This document shows, one piece after another, positions 1 to 8,150 of a stretch of 64,000 nucleotides of DNA. Within the stretch, counting starts at the first letter, position 1. Every line of letters starts with the position of its first letter. The translations under genes were made by a program, and so were the position numbers. The notes under the pieces were generated by a model. That model was given only the letters and a program-made list of their open reading frames with translations, ran no database searches and was not told the origin of the DNA. The stretch is taken from NCBI RefSeq assembly GCF_029783845.1, contig NZ_LWID01000001.1, positions 62,001-126,000 on the forward strand, read 5' to 3'. Origin of the DNA: Volucribacter amazonae (lineage in GTDB: Bacteria; Pseudomonadota; Gammaproteobacteria; Enterobacterales; Pasteurellaceae).

Positions 1-1462
1 GATGAAAATTAAATAACTGATTAACGGTTTCAACCACTGCCACATCGGAACGCCAATTTTTATTCAAGCTAAAGCGTTGTGAAGTTTGTTCTGCCGCAAA
101 AAGATAAGTAAAAATATCCGCACCACGAAATTTATAAATCGCCTGTTTGGGATCGCCGATCATAATAAAACCATTTTGGCTTTCTGTAGATTGAAGATAA
201 ATTTTGGCAAAAATATCGTATTGAATGCGATCCGTATCCTGAAATTCATCAATCATAGCAAAAGGATATTGTTGATGAATTAAATGGGCAAAGGCTTCGC
301 CCTGTTCCCTATAAAGAGCCTCTCTTAACAAGGTTAATAAATCATCAAAGTTTTTTTGTTTATGATTTAACTTATACTTTTCTAGCTTGTGGCGTACCCC
401 GCAAAGATAGTGCCATAATAATACTTTGCTATAAATAGGATATTGCTCAACTTGTTGATTTATTTCATCAATTTTCTCAAATAAAGGGTGTGTTAATGGT
501 TCTGCCCCCTCATCACAATATTGTTGTATTAACGCTTGCTGACTAAAATATTTACAGAGGTGTGATGGCAAATTTTGTTCATCGCTACTTGCCCAAGTCT
601 CAATATTAGCAAACCAATTTTCCACATTCTTGGCTTTAAAACTGGTGCGTTTTAACCGCTTTGGCTCGCCTTTTTTATAGCTTTTTTGCAATTCAGTAAA
701 AACCTGTTCTTTAATCTCCTCTTGAGCCGCTCGCCACTGTTGTTTTAACTGGGTAATATTTGCTTGACTGGCTTCAATATATTGTTGAACAAATTGTTCA
801 AAAGGCAAAGTTAATAAGTGCGGTTGATTTATGCTTGGATTTAATCTTGCTCCTGATAAATAAGGCTTTAACTGTTGCACGACTTCTGCTGGCGATTTCA
901 GTTCTCCACGAACAAACTGACTTGCCACTGGCGATAAAGGATAATAATGTTCTCGCCAATACTGGTTTGCCAGTTGTTGATAAAGCTCCGTTTGGTCTTT
1001 ACTTAACTCTAAATCAAAATGTATGCCTGAATTAAAAGCATATTGCGTCAAAATTCGGCGACAAAAACCGTGAATGGTATAAATTGCCGCAATATCCATA
1101 TTTTGCTCCGCTAATACTAAACGTTGTATAGCAAGATCAATATCTTGAATATGGCAAATTAATTCCACCAGAAAAGGATCATAAGGCGATAAATCCTTAT
1201 CTTGTTGATATTGGATCAAGGCTTGCTTAACTTGGCTTATCCTTTCTCTAATTTTTTTCTTAAGTTCTTCTGTTGCTGCCTCAGTAAAGGTTACCACCAA
1301 AATATTTTCTACCCCTAAAGGCACAGAAAAAGGATTTTCGCCTGCTTGTAATAATAAACGTAAATACAATGACACCATTGTATAGGTTTTACCTGTCCCT
1401 GCCGAGGCTTCAATTAAACTAATAGCATTAAGGGGTAAACGAATTGGATCAAGGGTTTGCAT
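1..1462 (-). CDS. recB: RecB subunit of exonuclease V, 5' part only
   Basis: The minus-strand frame is open from an ATG at 1462 to the window edge, so only the N-terminal ~487 residues are present. RecB is the 3'-5' helicase/nuclease subunit of RecBCD, which processes double-strand ends for recombination. Seen here: helicase motif I (SAGTGKT, about residue 20), motif Ia/Q-like VVTFTEAATEELK, the IHGFCRR block, the Walker B motif DEFQDTD, and motif III IGDPKQAIYKFRGAD. The nuclease domain lies outside the window. The ATG reads MQTLDP; an in-frame GTG four codons upstream is a possible alternative. Family assignment is very secure. Confidence 0.95.
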   Translation of the reverse strand, partial: MQTLDPIRLPLNAISLIEASAGTGKTYTMVSLYLRLLLQAGENPFSVPLGVENILVVTFTEAATEELKKKIRERISQVKQALIQYQQDKDLSPYDPFLVELICHIQDIDLAIQRLVLAEQNMDIAAIYTIHGFCRRILTQYAFNSGIHFDLELSKDQTELYQQLANQYWREHYYPLSPVASQFVRGELKSPAEVVQQLKPYLSGARLNPSINQPHLLTLPFEQFVQQYIEASQANITQLKQQWRAAQEEIKEQVFTELQKSYKKGEPKRLKRTSFKAKNVENWFANIETWASSDEQNLPSHLCKYFSQQALIQQYCDEGAEPLTHPLFEKIDEINQQVEQYPIYSKVLLWHYLCGVRHKLEKYKLNHKQKNFDDLLTLLREALYREQGEAFAHLIHQQYPFAMIDEFQDTDRIQYDIFAKIYLQSTESQNGFIMIGDPKQAIYKFRGADIFTYLFAAEQTSQRFSLNKNWRSDVAVVETVNQLFNFH

Positions 1463-1493
1463 CGCCACAATGATTACCTGTTTGTTGATTAAA

Positions 1494-1850
1494 TTAGAAA
1501 TTGATAACTTTATCTGCCCATAATGTCCAACTCGCCACATCATCTAATGTGCCTAAGCTCACGCCTTGTGCTAAAGGTAATTGACTTATGGCTCTAGCGT
1601 TAGTACAAGTAGTACAAAGTTTGACTTCCGCCCCTTGTGCGGTCAAAATTTCAATTAATTGTTGTATATTATTACCCTCTTTCGGTGATTGCCCTGCCAA
1701 CCCTGTTAGCACAGCGTCCGAAAAGCAAAATAACTTAATCTGCACTTGTTGCCCATATTCCTCTTGTAAATTAATGGCTAACCGCAAGCCATTAAAGGTT
1801 TTTTCTGTACCATAAGGGGATTCATTTAAAATAAACAATAATTTTTGCAT
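1494..1850 (-). CDS. ychN: YchN-like DsrE/DsrF family protein
   Basis: A 118-residue protein of the DsrE/DsrF fold, essentially the same length as E. coli YchN. It shares YchN-type blocks: APYG-like SPYGTEKTFNGLRLA near the N-terminus, LSDAV-like CFSDAVLTGLAGQ, NIQQLIEILTAQ, and VKLCTTCTNARAIS. The Cys pair sits where sulfur-relay relatives (TusD/DsrE) keep their active cysteine. YchN itself has no firmly assigned role, so sulfur transfer is only a family-level guess. It lies 31 bp downstream of the recB start and is transcribed in the same direction. A TATAGTCG repeat separates it from dsbD. Confidence 0.88.
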   Translation of the reverse strand: MQKLLFILNESPYGTEKTFNGLRLAINLQEEYGQQVQIKLFCFSDAVLTGLAGQSPKEGNNIQQLIEILTAQGAEVKLCTTCTNARAISQLPLAQGVSLGTLDDVASWTLWADKVINF

Positions 1851-1897
1851 AATGTTTTCTCCAATATTAAATAGAAATAGTTTTTATCAGCAAATTT

Positions 1898-1978
1898 TAT
1901 AGTCATCGCACGTTAAAATAATACAATGTTGGCATCGCCCTACTCTTTACCTTGTCTTATTTAAATTGGAACGACTAT
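1898..1978. repeat. TATAGTCG palindromic repeat, degenerate short copy
   Basis: About 81 bp with ends TATAGTC and GACTAT and the family's internal blocks (TTAAAATAATAC, GTTGGC, CCTTGTCTTATTTAAATTG). It is the most diverged copy in the window. Its right end overlaps the dsbD stop codon: TAG at 1977-1975 is part of the terminal CGACTATA. It also forms the dsbD 3' end and the upstream flank of ychN. Confidence 0.75.
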
Positions 1979-3702
1979 TTTTCAGCAAGATGTCGCAAAA
2001 ATGCCTCCGCATTCATAAAGCCTGTAATTCTCAAAGATTCAATTTCTTTTCCGTTATGATCAAAGAATAAAATGGTAGGTAGCCCTAACACCTTAAACTT
2101 GTCAATTATCGCTTTATTTTCCGCTGAATTTTGGGTCATATCTACTTGTAATAACAACATATTGCTCAGTGTTTGTTGTACATTGGGATCACTGAAGGTA
2201 TATTTTTCAAACTCTTTACAAGCCACACACCAATCCGCATAGAGATCAAGCATAACCAAAGGTTTTTGGTTATCTGTTAAATATTGCTCTAATTGTGCTA
2301 AATTTTTAACAGGTTCAAATAGATGATATTGGGGCTGGCTTAGTGAATAAGGCGATGAGGGTTGCCATAACCAATCTTGCAAAGGTTTAACAAGCACTAA
2401 GGCGAAGATCAAGAAAAGTAAACGCAATCCTTGTCCGATACCTTGTGATTTCATTTGGCTGGCTAACCATAAAAAGAATGTTGTCCCTAACAATGCCCAT
2501 AATCTTAACGACCAATCTGGTTGAATACGAGAAAATAAGAAAATCGGTAAGGCAAGCAAAACAAAGCCAAAAGCAATTTTTACCTTTTCTAGCCAAGCCC
2601 CCGATTTCGGTAATAATTTATTGCCAAATAGCGTGATCAATAACAACGGAATGCCCATACCTAAGGCAAGTAAATACAAGGTTATTGCCCCTGTGAACAT
2701 ATCTCCACTTTGTGCAACATATAGTAATGCACCCGATAAAGGAGCGGTGGTGCAAGGTGAAGCGATAAGTCCTGCCACCATTCCCATGATAAACACACCA
2801 GCAAAAGCACCTGATTGTTGCCGTTGGCTAAATTGTACTAATTTAGTTTGCCAACGCTGTGGTAATTGCAAATTAAACAAGCCAAACATTGATAACGCTA
2901 ATAAGATAAACAATATAGAAAACCCTATCAGCACATAGGGGCTTTGTAAGGCGATTTGAAAAGGTAATCCTAGGGTAACCACAATCAGCCCTAATAAGGT
3001 ATAGGTTAATGCCATACCTTGTACATAAACAAAACTTAAAGCAAAGGCACGCCATTGAGAAGGGCGTTGTTGTCCAATTACAATCGCCGATAATAGAGGC
3101 AACATCGGCAACACACAAGGGGTAAATGCAAGCCCTATCCCCAATAGGAAAAAGCCCAACATAGCATACTTACTTGAACTTAACTGATTAGCAAGTTGTT
3201 GAGAGGATAAGGATTGGCTAAAAATATTGTCATTTTGTACCGCACTTTGTTTATACCATAATGCCAAATCTACTTCCTGTGTTTCGGGAGGATAACAAAA
3301 TCCTGTGGTACAGCCTTGATAATGTACCAATAATTTTCCCTGTTTTTGATAACTTAAAATAGGCACATTAAGATTAAGTTGATCTTGGTAAATCACGACT
3401 TCGCCAAAAAATTCATCTTGGTACTTTTTGCCCTCTGGCAACTGAATTTGCCCTATTTCTGCATTTTCGGCGATGATTTCAATTTCTTTCTGATAAAGAT
3501 AATACCCCTCCGCAATATCCCAATGTAACTGTAATGCCTGCCCTTTTTGTTCACTAATACTAAAGGCAAAGGCCTGTTGTGCGGGTAAAAAATGCGAATT
3601 ACGTTGAAATAAATTAGCCGATAAGGTAAGGGATATGCCACAAAGAAGTAATAATAAAAAAATATATTGCCATATCCCTGTATGTCTTTTTATCTTGTTC
3701 AT
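1975..3702 (-). CDS. dsbD: Thiol:disulfide interchange protein DsbD
   Basis: 575-residue inner-membrane reductase that carries electrons from cytoplasmic thioredoxin to periplasmic DsbC/DsbG/CcmG. Three modules are visible. A signal segment leads into a periplasmic alpha domain with the redox pair C131/C136 (GCTTGFC). An eight-helix core follows with TPCVLP (C196) and SPCTTAP (C317). Last is a C-terminal thioredoxin-like gamma domain with CVAC (C492/C495). Length fits the family. The start ATG overlaps the ycfP stop by one base (TAATG), implying translational coupling. The stop codon lies inside a repeat element. Confidence 0.95.
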   Translation of the reverse strand: MNKIKRHTGIWQYIFLLLLLCGISLTLSANLFQRNSHFLPAQQAFAFSISEQKGQALQLHWDIAEGYYLYQKEIEIIAENAEIGQIQLPEGKKYQDEFFGEVVIYQDQLNLNVPILSYQKQGKLLVHYQGCTTGFCYPPETQEVDLALWYKQSAVQNDNIFSQSLSSQQLANQLSSSKYAMLGFFLLGIGLAFTPCVLPMLPLLSAIVIGQQRPSQWRAFALSFVYVQGMALTYTLLGLIVVTLGLPFQIALQSPYVLIGFSILFILLALSMFGLFNLQLPQRWQTKLVQFSQRQQSGAFAGVFIMGMVAGLIASPCTTAPLSGALLYVAQSGDMFTGAITLYLLALGMGIPLLLITLFGNKLLPKSGAWLEKVKIAFGFVLLALPIFLFSRIQPDWSLRLWALLGTTFFLWLASQMKSQGIGQGLRLLFLIFALVLVKPLQDWLWQPSSPYSLSQPQYHLFEPVKNLAQLEQYLTDNQKPLVMLDLYADWCVACKEFEKYTFSDPNVQQTLSNMLLLQVDMTQNSAENKAIIDKFKVLGLPTILFFDHNGKEIESLRITGFMNAEAFLRHLAEK

Positions 3703-4241
3703 TATGCTTGCTTAAATGCCTTAATTTTTTGCAAATGTTGTGAAATTTTTTTAAATTTATGGCTTTCTTGCTCGTCCCAAACCACTTCATAAAAAGGAGA
3801 GAGTAAATCTGCACTGGCTTTAGCATCAAGGGTTTCATCTTGCTTTGATAAGAAAACCAAACATTTTCCTTGATTTTTACTCCTAAATTTTTCTACACAT
3901 TTGGTCACAATGTCTTCATATTCCTCAGGACGATCAATTTTCCCCTCCATATTATGCTGAGGAAATAAATTAGGATTAAAGATCACTTGCTTAATCCCAC
4001 ATAAAAAACCAATACGTTCAGACCAATATCCGCCCAAACCAACCCCACAAATAAGCGGGTTGGGATCTTTGCTTTCATTCACCAATTTATGCACTTCATT
4101 TAATAAAAATTGCATATCGTGACGAGGATAACGCGTGCTGTAATTAATAAAACGCACATCATCATCAATAAATTTTAACTGTAAAATTTTCTCATGATTA
4201 CCCGGACTGGTGGAATCAAAACCATGTAAATAAATAATCAT
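3702..4241 (-). CDS. ycfP: YcfP-like alpha/beta-hydrolase fold protein
   Basis: A 179-residue protein of the YcfP/UPF0227 esterase-like family, with MIIYLHGFDS at the N-terminus and the nucleophile-elbow-like GVGLGGYWS. The elbow has glycine where classical esterases keep serine (G-x-S-x-G), so catalysis is doubtful. The ATG at 4241 was chosen because a strong ribosome site (AGGGAGG) lies just upstream; a longer frame from 4280 lacks one. It is the first gene of a ycfP-dsbD pair with a one-base overlap. Physiological role unknown. Confidence 0.82.
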   Translation of the reverse strand: MIIYLHGFDSTSPGNHEKILQLKFIDDDVRFINYSTRYPRHDMQFLLNEVHKLVNESKDPNPLICGVGLGGYWSERIGFLCGIKQVIFNPNLFPQHNMEGKIDRPEEYEDIVTKCVEKFRSKNQGKCLVFLSKQDETLDAKASADLLSPFYEVVWDEQESHKFKKISQHLQKIKAFKQA

Positions 4242-4426
4242 CTTATCCTCCCTAAAAAACTCACACAAAATACACCGCACTTGGCGAAAACATATCTTAT
4301 TGAACCAAAAATTATATCATTCAACAAGCAATTTTAGCTGATATAATCATTTTATAATGCCCTAGCTTTGACGAAGTATTTATTTTAGAATACTTCTCTT
4401 ATCCGCTCTTTGGAAAGCAATAAATT

Positions 4427-5671
4427 ATGAAAATCTCAGCAAAGCTCTTTATTTCACTCATTATTATTGGCATTTTCGCTGGCTTGGCAGGTGTATTACT
4501 GTCGCATTTATTGCATGGGGTACAACATTATGCCTATGGCTATGCTACAAACGGACAAGACATTCCCTTTTTAATCGGCGTAAGCCAAGCCTCGGGGGCA
4601 AGACGCTTTGGGATAGTGTTACTTTGTGGCGTAGTAGTAAGCCTTGGTTGGTATCTGTTACACCGTTATTTTGGCTCTCCTGTTTCTATCAAAGCAGCCT
4701 TAGATCAACCCCGTCAAGGCTTGCCTTTTTTCCGCACGCTTTATCATGGTTTATTACAAATTATCAGCGTAGGTTTAGGCTCGCCACTGGGACGTGAAGT
4801 TGCACCAAGGGAAGTCAGTGCTGCTTTAGCAACCTTATGGTGTAAAAAAACACAACTTTCCGAGCAAGAAAGCAAACTGCTTATTGCTTGTGCCGCAGGT
4901 GCTGGTTTATCCGCCATTTATAATGTACCTTTAGCAGGGATTATTTTTACCCTTGAAACCCTCTTATTATGTTGGTCAGGAATCCCTGTTATCGCCGCCT
5001 TTATCACTTGTGCTGTTGCGACAATCGTTTCTCGTATCGGTTTAGGAGATTTAGTGCAATATCATTTAGTTGAAACAGAATTAACCCTTTCATTATTCTA
5101 TTGGGCTGCATTAATAGGGCCAATCATCGGTATACTTGTGTATTTGTTTAAAAAAACCACCCAATATTTTCCTTGGCTTAAACGTAACGACAAACGCATT
5201 ATTCTTGTGGGTATCTTCAGTTTTAGCCTTATTGCCCTACTCGCTATCTATTTCCCTGCGATTTTAGGTAATGGTAAAGCGGGTAACCAATTAAGTTTTT
5301 GGGGATTAATCGGCTGGCACGATAGCCTCGCCTTAATGCTTATCAAATGGCTAGTGATTTTGCTTGCTCTCGCCGCAGGCGCTTATGGTGGCTTAATCAC
5401 GCCCTCAATGATGTTAGGAAGTACCTTTGCTTTTAGTTCGGTATTTTTATGGAATGGCCTCGGTTTACCAGCTATTCCCCTAGAATCTGCCGCCCTTATT
5501 GGTGCAACCGCATTTTTAGCAACCTCTTTAAATATGCCTATCACTGCATTGGTTTTCTGCTTAGAATTAACCCGAGTTTCCCCTGCATTTTTATTTCCCA
5601 TGGCAATCGCCACCGCCGGGGCTTACTTCACCCAATATTTGCTAAAAAATAGACATATCAACAAAGCATAA
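4427..5671 (+). CDS. ClC-family chloride channel/transporter
   Basis: 414-residue polytopic protein with the ClC architecture: about ten hydrophobic segments, GSPVSIKAAL where ClC proteins carry GSGIP, GREVAPRE in place of GxEGP, and GGLITPS matching the GxFxP motif. It belongs to the smaller bacterial ClC branch. The anion-coordinating motifs are atypical, so chloride selectivity and proton coupling cannot be assumed. The ATG has GGAAAG upstream. It is monocistronic, and a long-stem hairpin follows the stop. Family call is good; exact ion is open. Confidence 0.82.
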   Translation: MKISAKLFISLIIIGIFAGLAGVLLSHLLHGVQHYAYGYATNGQDIPFLIGVSQASGARRFGIVLLCGVVVSLGWYLLHRYFGSPVSIKAALDQPRQGLPFFRTLYHGLLQIISVGLGSPLGREVAPREVSAALATLWCKKTQLSEQESKLLIACAAGAGLSAIYNVPLAGIIFTLETLLLCWSGIPVIAAFITCAVATIVSRIGLGDLVQYHLVETELTLSLFYWAALIGPIIGILVYLFKKTTQYFPWLKRNDKRIILVGIFSFSLIALLAIYFPAILGNGKAGNQLSFWGLIGWHDSLALMLIKWLVILLALAAGAYGGLITPSMMLGSTFAFSSVFLWNGLGLPAIPLESAALIGATAFLATSLNMPITALVFCLELTRVSPAFLFPMAIATAGAYFTQYLLKNRHINKA

Positions 5672-5678
5672 TTTACTC

Positions 5679-5734
5679 TTAGGCAATCTTCTTGAAACAA
5701 TACCACATTGGAATAACTATAAAAGATTGCCTAA
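5679..5734 (+). terminator. Long-loop hairpin after the ClC gene
   Basis: TTAGGCAATCTT (5679-5690) and AAGATTGCCTAA (5723-5734) form a perfect 12-bp stem with a 32-base loop, 8 bases past the ClC stop. There is no U-run immediately after it, so termination is uncertain. An uptake signal follows at about 5745. Confidence 0.5.
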
Positions 5735-5833
5735 AAGCTAAAAAAGTGCGGTAGGTTTTCTGATTATTTTTATTGATCGTTATATATTTTTAAATATAAT
5801 GATATTCTTTATCATAAGAAAATATATAAGATA

Positions 5834-6574
5834 ATGGATAAAAATATTCAACACTACATTTTTGACATTGATGGCACTATCGCCTTAGCAGGGCAAAAAG
5901 TTGCTCCAGAAATTAGCAACAAAATTATCAAGTTAGCTAAACAACACCAAATTATCTTCGCTTCAGCTCGTCCTATCCGAGATATGTTGCCAATGCTAGA
6001 TAGTCGCTTACATCAACAAAGTATTTTTATCGGCTGCAACGGTGCAATGGCTTATCACAATGGACAATTTCTCCATAGCAATTTACTCAAAAAGAGCGAC
6101 TTACACCGCATACTAACTCAGCTAAAACAACATAATATACCTTACGTATTAGACGGAAAATGGCATTTTTCCCTTTCTACCATACCCCACCCATTTCATG
6201 ACTATATCCTATCTTTAAGTGATCAACAACAAGAGGAACAACAACTCATCACACAAGGCATCAGCAAAATCCTTGTGCTAAATGATAAGCATATTGCACA
6301 ATTCCAAGCCTTAAATCCTCAAAATTTAACCATTCATCGCCATAAATCGGAACAATTTTTTGATATTACCCCTGCCAATAACAATAAATTTTATGCGATA
6401 AAACAATTAATTAGCGATCAACCTTATATCAGCTTTGGCAATGATGAAAATGATTTTCTTACCTTAGATCATGCAAAAGTAGCGATATTTGTAGGAGATC
6501 GCAAAAACTATCCACAAGCGGATTATTATATTCAACCCCATGAAGTGATGACGTTGCTTGATCAGTTTATCTAA
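5834..6574 (+). CDS. HAD-superfamily phosphatase, Cof/type IIB
   Basis: 246-residue haloacid dehalogenase-type hydrolase. Motif I is DIDGT (residues 11-15) with both aspartates. Motif II is ASARPIRD (Ser before Arg). Motif III/IV is FGNDENDFLTL near residue 205. The large insert between motifs II and III is the C2B cap typical of Cof-type sugar-phosphate or nucleotide phosphatases. Substrate cannot be read from sequence. The ribosome site is weak (AAGATA). It stands alone between an uptake signal upstream and another directly after the stop. Confidence 0.85.
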   Translation: MDKNIQHYIFDIDGTIALAGQKVAPEISNKIIKLAKQHQIIFASARPIRDMLPMLDSRLHQQSIFIGCNGAMAYHNGQFLHSNLLKKSDLHRILTQLKQHNIPYVLDGKWHFSLSTIPHPFHDYILSLSDQQQEEQQLITQGISKILVLNDKHIAQFQALNPQNLTIHRHKSEQFFDITPANNNKFYAIKQLISDQPYISFGNDENDFLTLDHAKVAIFVGDRKNYPQADYYIQPHEVMTLLDQFI

Positions 6575-6602
6575 GTGCGGTTAGTTTTTCCATATTTTTA
6601 TG

Positions 6603-7064
6603 CTACAACACAATCCGATTACCCACTTTAGAAAAATTCATAATAAATTGGCTTTTATAACGGCGGACATAATTTTCACTGGTAAACACTCGACAAGTAA
6701 AAGCGTGATAACTCTCCATACTTTCACTATGCACCAATAGCAAAAAATCATAGTCGCCTGAAATTTCGTAACAGCTCATTACTTCCGCTTCTTGTTGCAT
6801 ACGACGTTCAAATACCTGTTTTTGTTGCGGATTTTGGTTTTCCATTTCCACCATAACAAATACACTAATTCTCCGCCCTACTGCCACAGGATTAACTAAT
6901 GCCACTTGCTTAATAATCACTTTCCGCTCAATCAAGGCTTGCACACGTCGTTGGCAAGTGGATAAGGAACAAAAAGTTTGTTCTGCCAATGCTTTTAAAC
7001 CAATACTCGCATCATCTTGTAGGATCGTTAAAATCCGTTTATCTAGTTCATCTAACTGCTGCAT
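6603..7064 (-). CDS. Lrp/AsnC-family transcriptional regulator
   Basis: About 153 residues. The N-terminal winged helix reads LDELDKRILTILQDD...TFCSLSTCQRRVQAL and is followed by an AsnC-type ligand-binding RAM domain (MSCYEISGDYDFLLLV). The ATG at 7064 starts the usual Lrp N-terminus; an upstream ATG at 7136 would add an AT-rich hydrophobic stretch unlike the family. It diverges from the EamA transporter gene with about 120 bp between starts, the usual layout for an Lrp-type local regulator of an amino-acid exporter. That functional link is inference. Confidence 0.88.
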   Translation of the reverse strand: MQQLDELDKRILTILQDDASIGLKALAEQTFCSLSTCQRRVQALIERKVIIKQVALVNPVAVGRRISVFVMVEMENQNPQQKQVFERRMQQEAEVMSCYEISGDYDFLLLVHSESMESYHAFTCRVFTSENYVRRYKSQFIMNFSKVGNRIVL

Positions 7065-7186
7065 ATTTTTCTCAACTATAATCAAAAACAGAAAAATATT
7101 ATCACTAAATAAAATAAATAAGAAAATTATTTTCAACTTATTCCGCTATGATAAGAAAATATAAAAATACATAAGGATAATTAAAA

Positions 7187-8071
7187 ATGAAAAGCTATTA
7201 TCAAGGGTTAATCATCTGCGTCATTTCACAATGCTTGTTTGGTTCACTCTATCTATTTAGCTATGCTATGCAACCACTTGCTGGCACTGAAATTTTTGCT
7301 TTACGTATGTTAGTGATGGCAATTGGATTATGGCTATTAGTTATCACTACACTCCCTGCAGGTAGCCTTAGAGGCTTTATCCGCAACCATCTAGGCACAA
7401 GCGGCAAACGTTGGAGCTTAATGTTGCTCTGTACCACTATTTTAGCCAGCCAATTATGGTTATTTATGTGGGCTCCCATTAATCAAGAGGGAGCAAACGT
7501 CGCAATGGGCTATTTTTTATTTCCCTTAATGATGGTGTTAGCTGGACGAATTTGGCGAAAAGAGCAACTTAGCCCATTACAAGCCCTCGCTTTATGCTTA
7601 GCAATGATAGGGGTTGGTTATGAATTTTATCAACATCTCTCTTTTTCTTGGACAACCCTTTTTGTCGCATTATTCTATCCACCTTATTATTTAATCCGCC
7701 GAGCAATGAACATTCCTGCTCTATTAGGCTTAACCTTTGATATTTCCATTATTGCCCCAATTGCTTTTTGCTATTTGTACAGCCAAACCAATGCCTTTAG
7801 TTTTATTGCCAGCGAACCACGCTTTTATTGGCTACTCGCTTTATTAGGCATTGTTAGTACATTAGCGATGTATTTTAACTTATTATCCAGTGCTATTTTA
7901 CCGCTGAAACTGTTTGGTCTACTCAGCTATTTAGAACCAGCCTTATTATTTTTATGTGCTGTCTTTTTGTTGGATACTCCAATCCAAACCAGTGCTTATA
8001 TTAGTTATGGCTTTATCTGGGCAGGGTTACTCGTGTTAGTTATCAATGGTTTTTTACATTCAAAGAAATAA
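7187..8071 (+). CDS. EamA/RarD-type permease of the DMT superfamily
   Basis: 294 residues with ten predicted membrane segments and an internal repeat typical of drug/metabolite transporters; closest in feel to RarD-like EamA proteins (LFGSLYLFSYAM at the start, GIVSTLAMYFNLLSSAILPL in the second half). AAGGATAATTAAAA precedes the ATG. Divergent pairing with the Lrp-family gene suggests export of an amino acid or related metabolite under its control, but no substrate can be named. A palindromic repeat begins directly after the TAA stop. Confidence 0.82.
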   Translation: MKSYYQGLIICVISQCLFGSLYLFSYAMQPLAGTEIFALRMLVMAIGLWLLVITTLPAGSLRGFIRNHLGTSGKRWSLMLLCTTILASQLWLFMWAPINQEGANVAMGYFLFPLMMVLAGRIWRKEQLSPLQALALCLAMIGVGYEFYQHLSFSWTTLFVALFYPPYYLIRRAMNIPALLGLTFDISIIAPIAFCYLYSQTNAFSFIASEPRFYWLLALLGIVSTLAMYFNLLSSAILPLKLFGLLSYLEPALLFLCAVFLLDTPIQTSAYISYGFIWAGLLVLVINGFLHSKK

Positions 8072-8150
8072 CCATTTCAAATGTGAAAAACAAAGTAGCA
8101 CGCCAACAAGGCGTGCCAGTACAGTATTATTTTAAAGTGGAACGACTATA
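8072..8150. repeat. TATAGTCG palindromic repeat between convergent genes
   Basis: The right half is clear: GGCGTGCC, ACAGTATTATTTTAAAG, GGAACGACTATA. The left half is eroded (CATTTCAAATGTG...AAAGTAGCACGCC). It starts at the base after the EamA stop and runs into the last codons of the MFS gene on the other strand, so it forms the shared 3' end of both genes. Confidence 0.75.

Noticed and set aside
1588..1815. Open frame on the plus strand inside ychN
   Set aside because: It is antisense to a clearly recognised gene, has no ribosome site and no family resemblance.
2621..3118. Frames on both strands inside dsbD
   Set aside because: They overlap the membrane core of dsbD in other frames and have no independent support.
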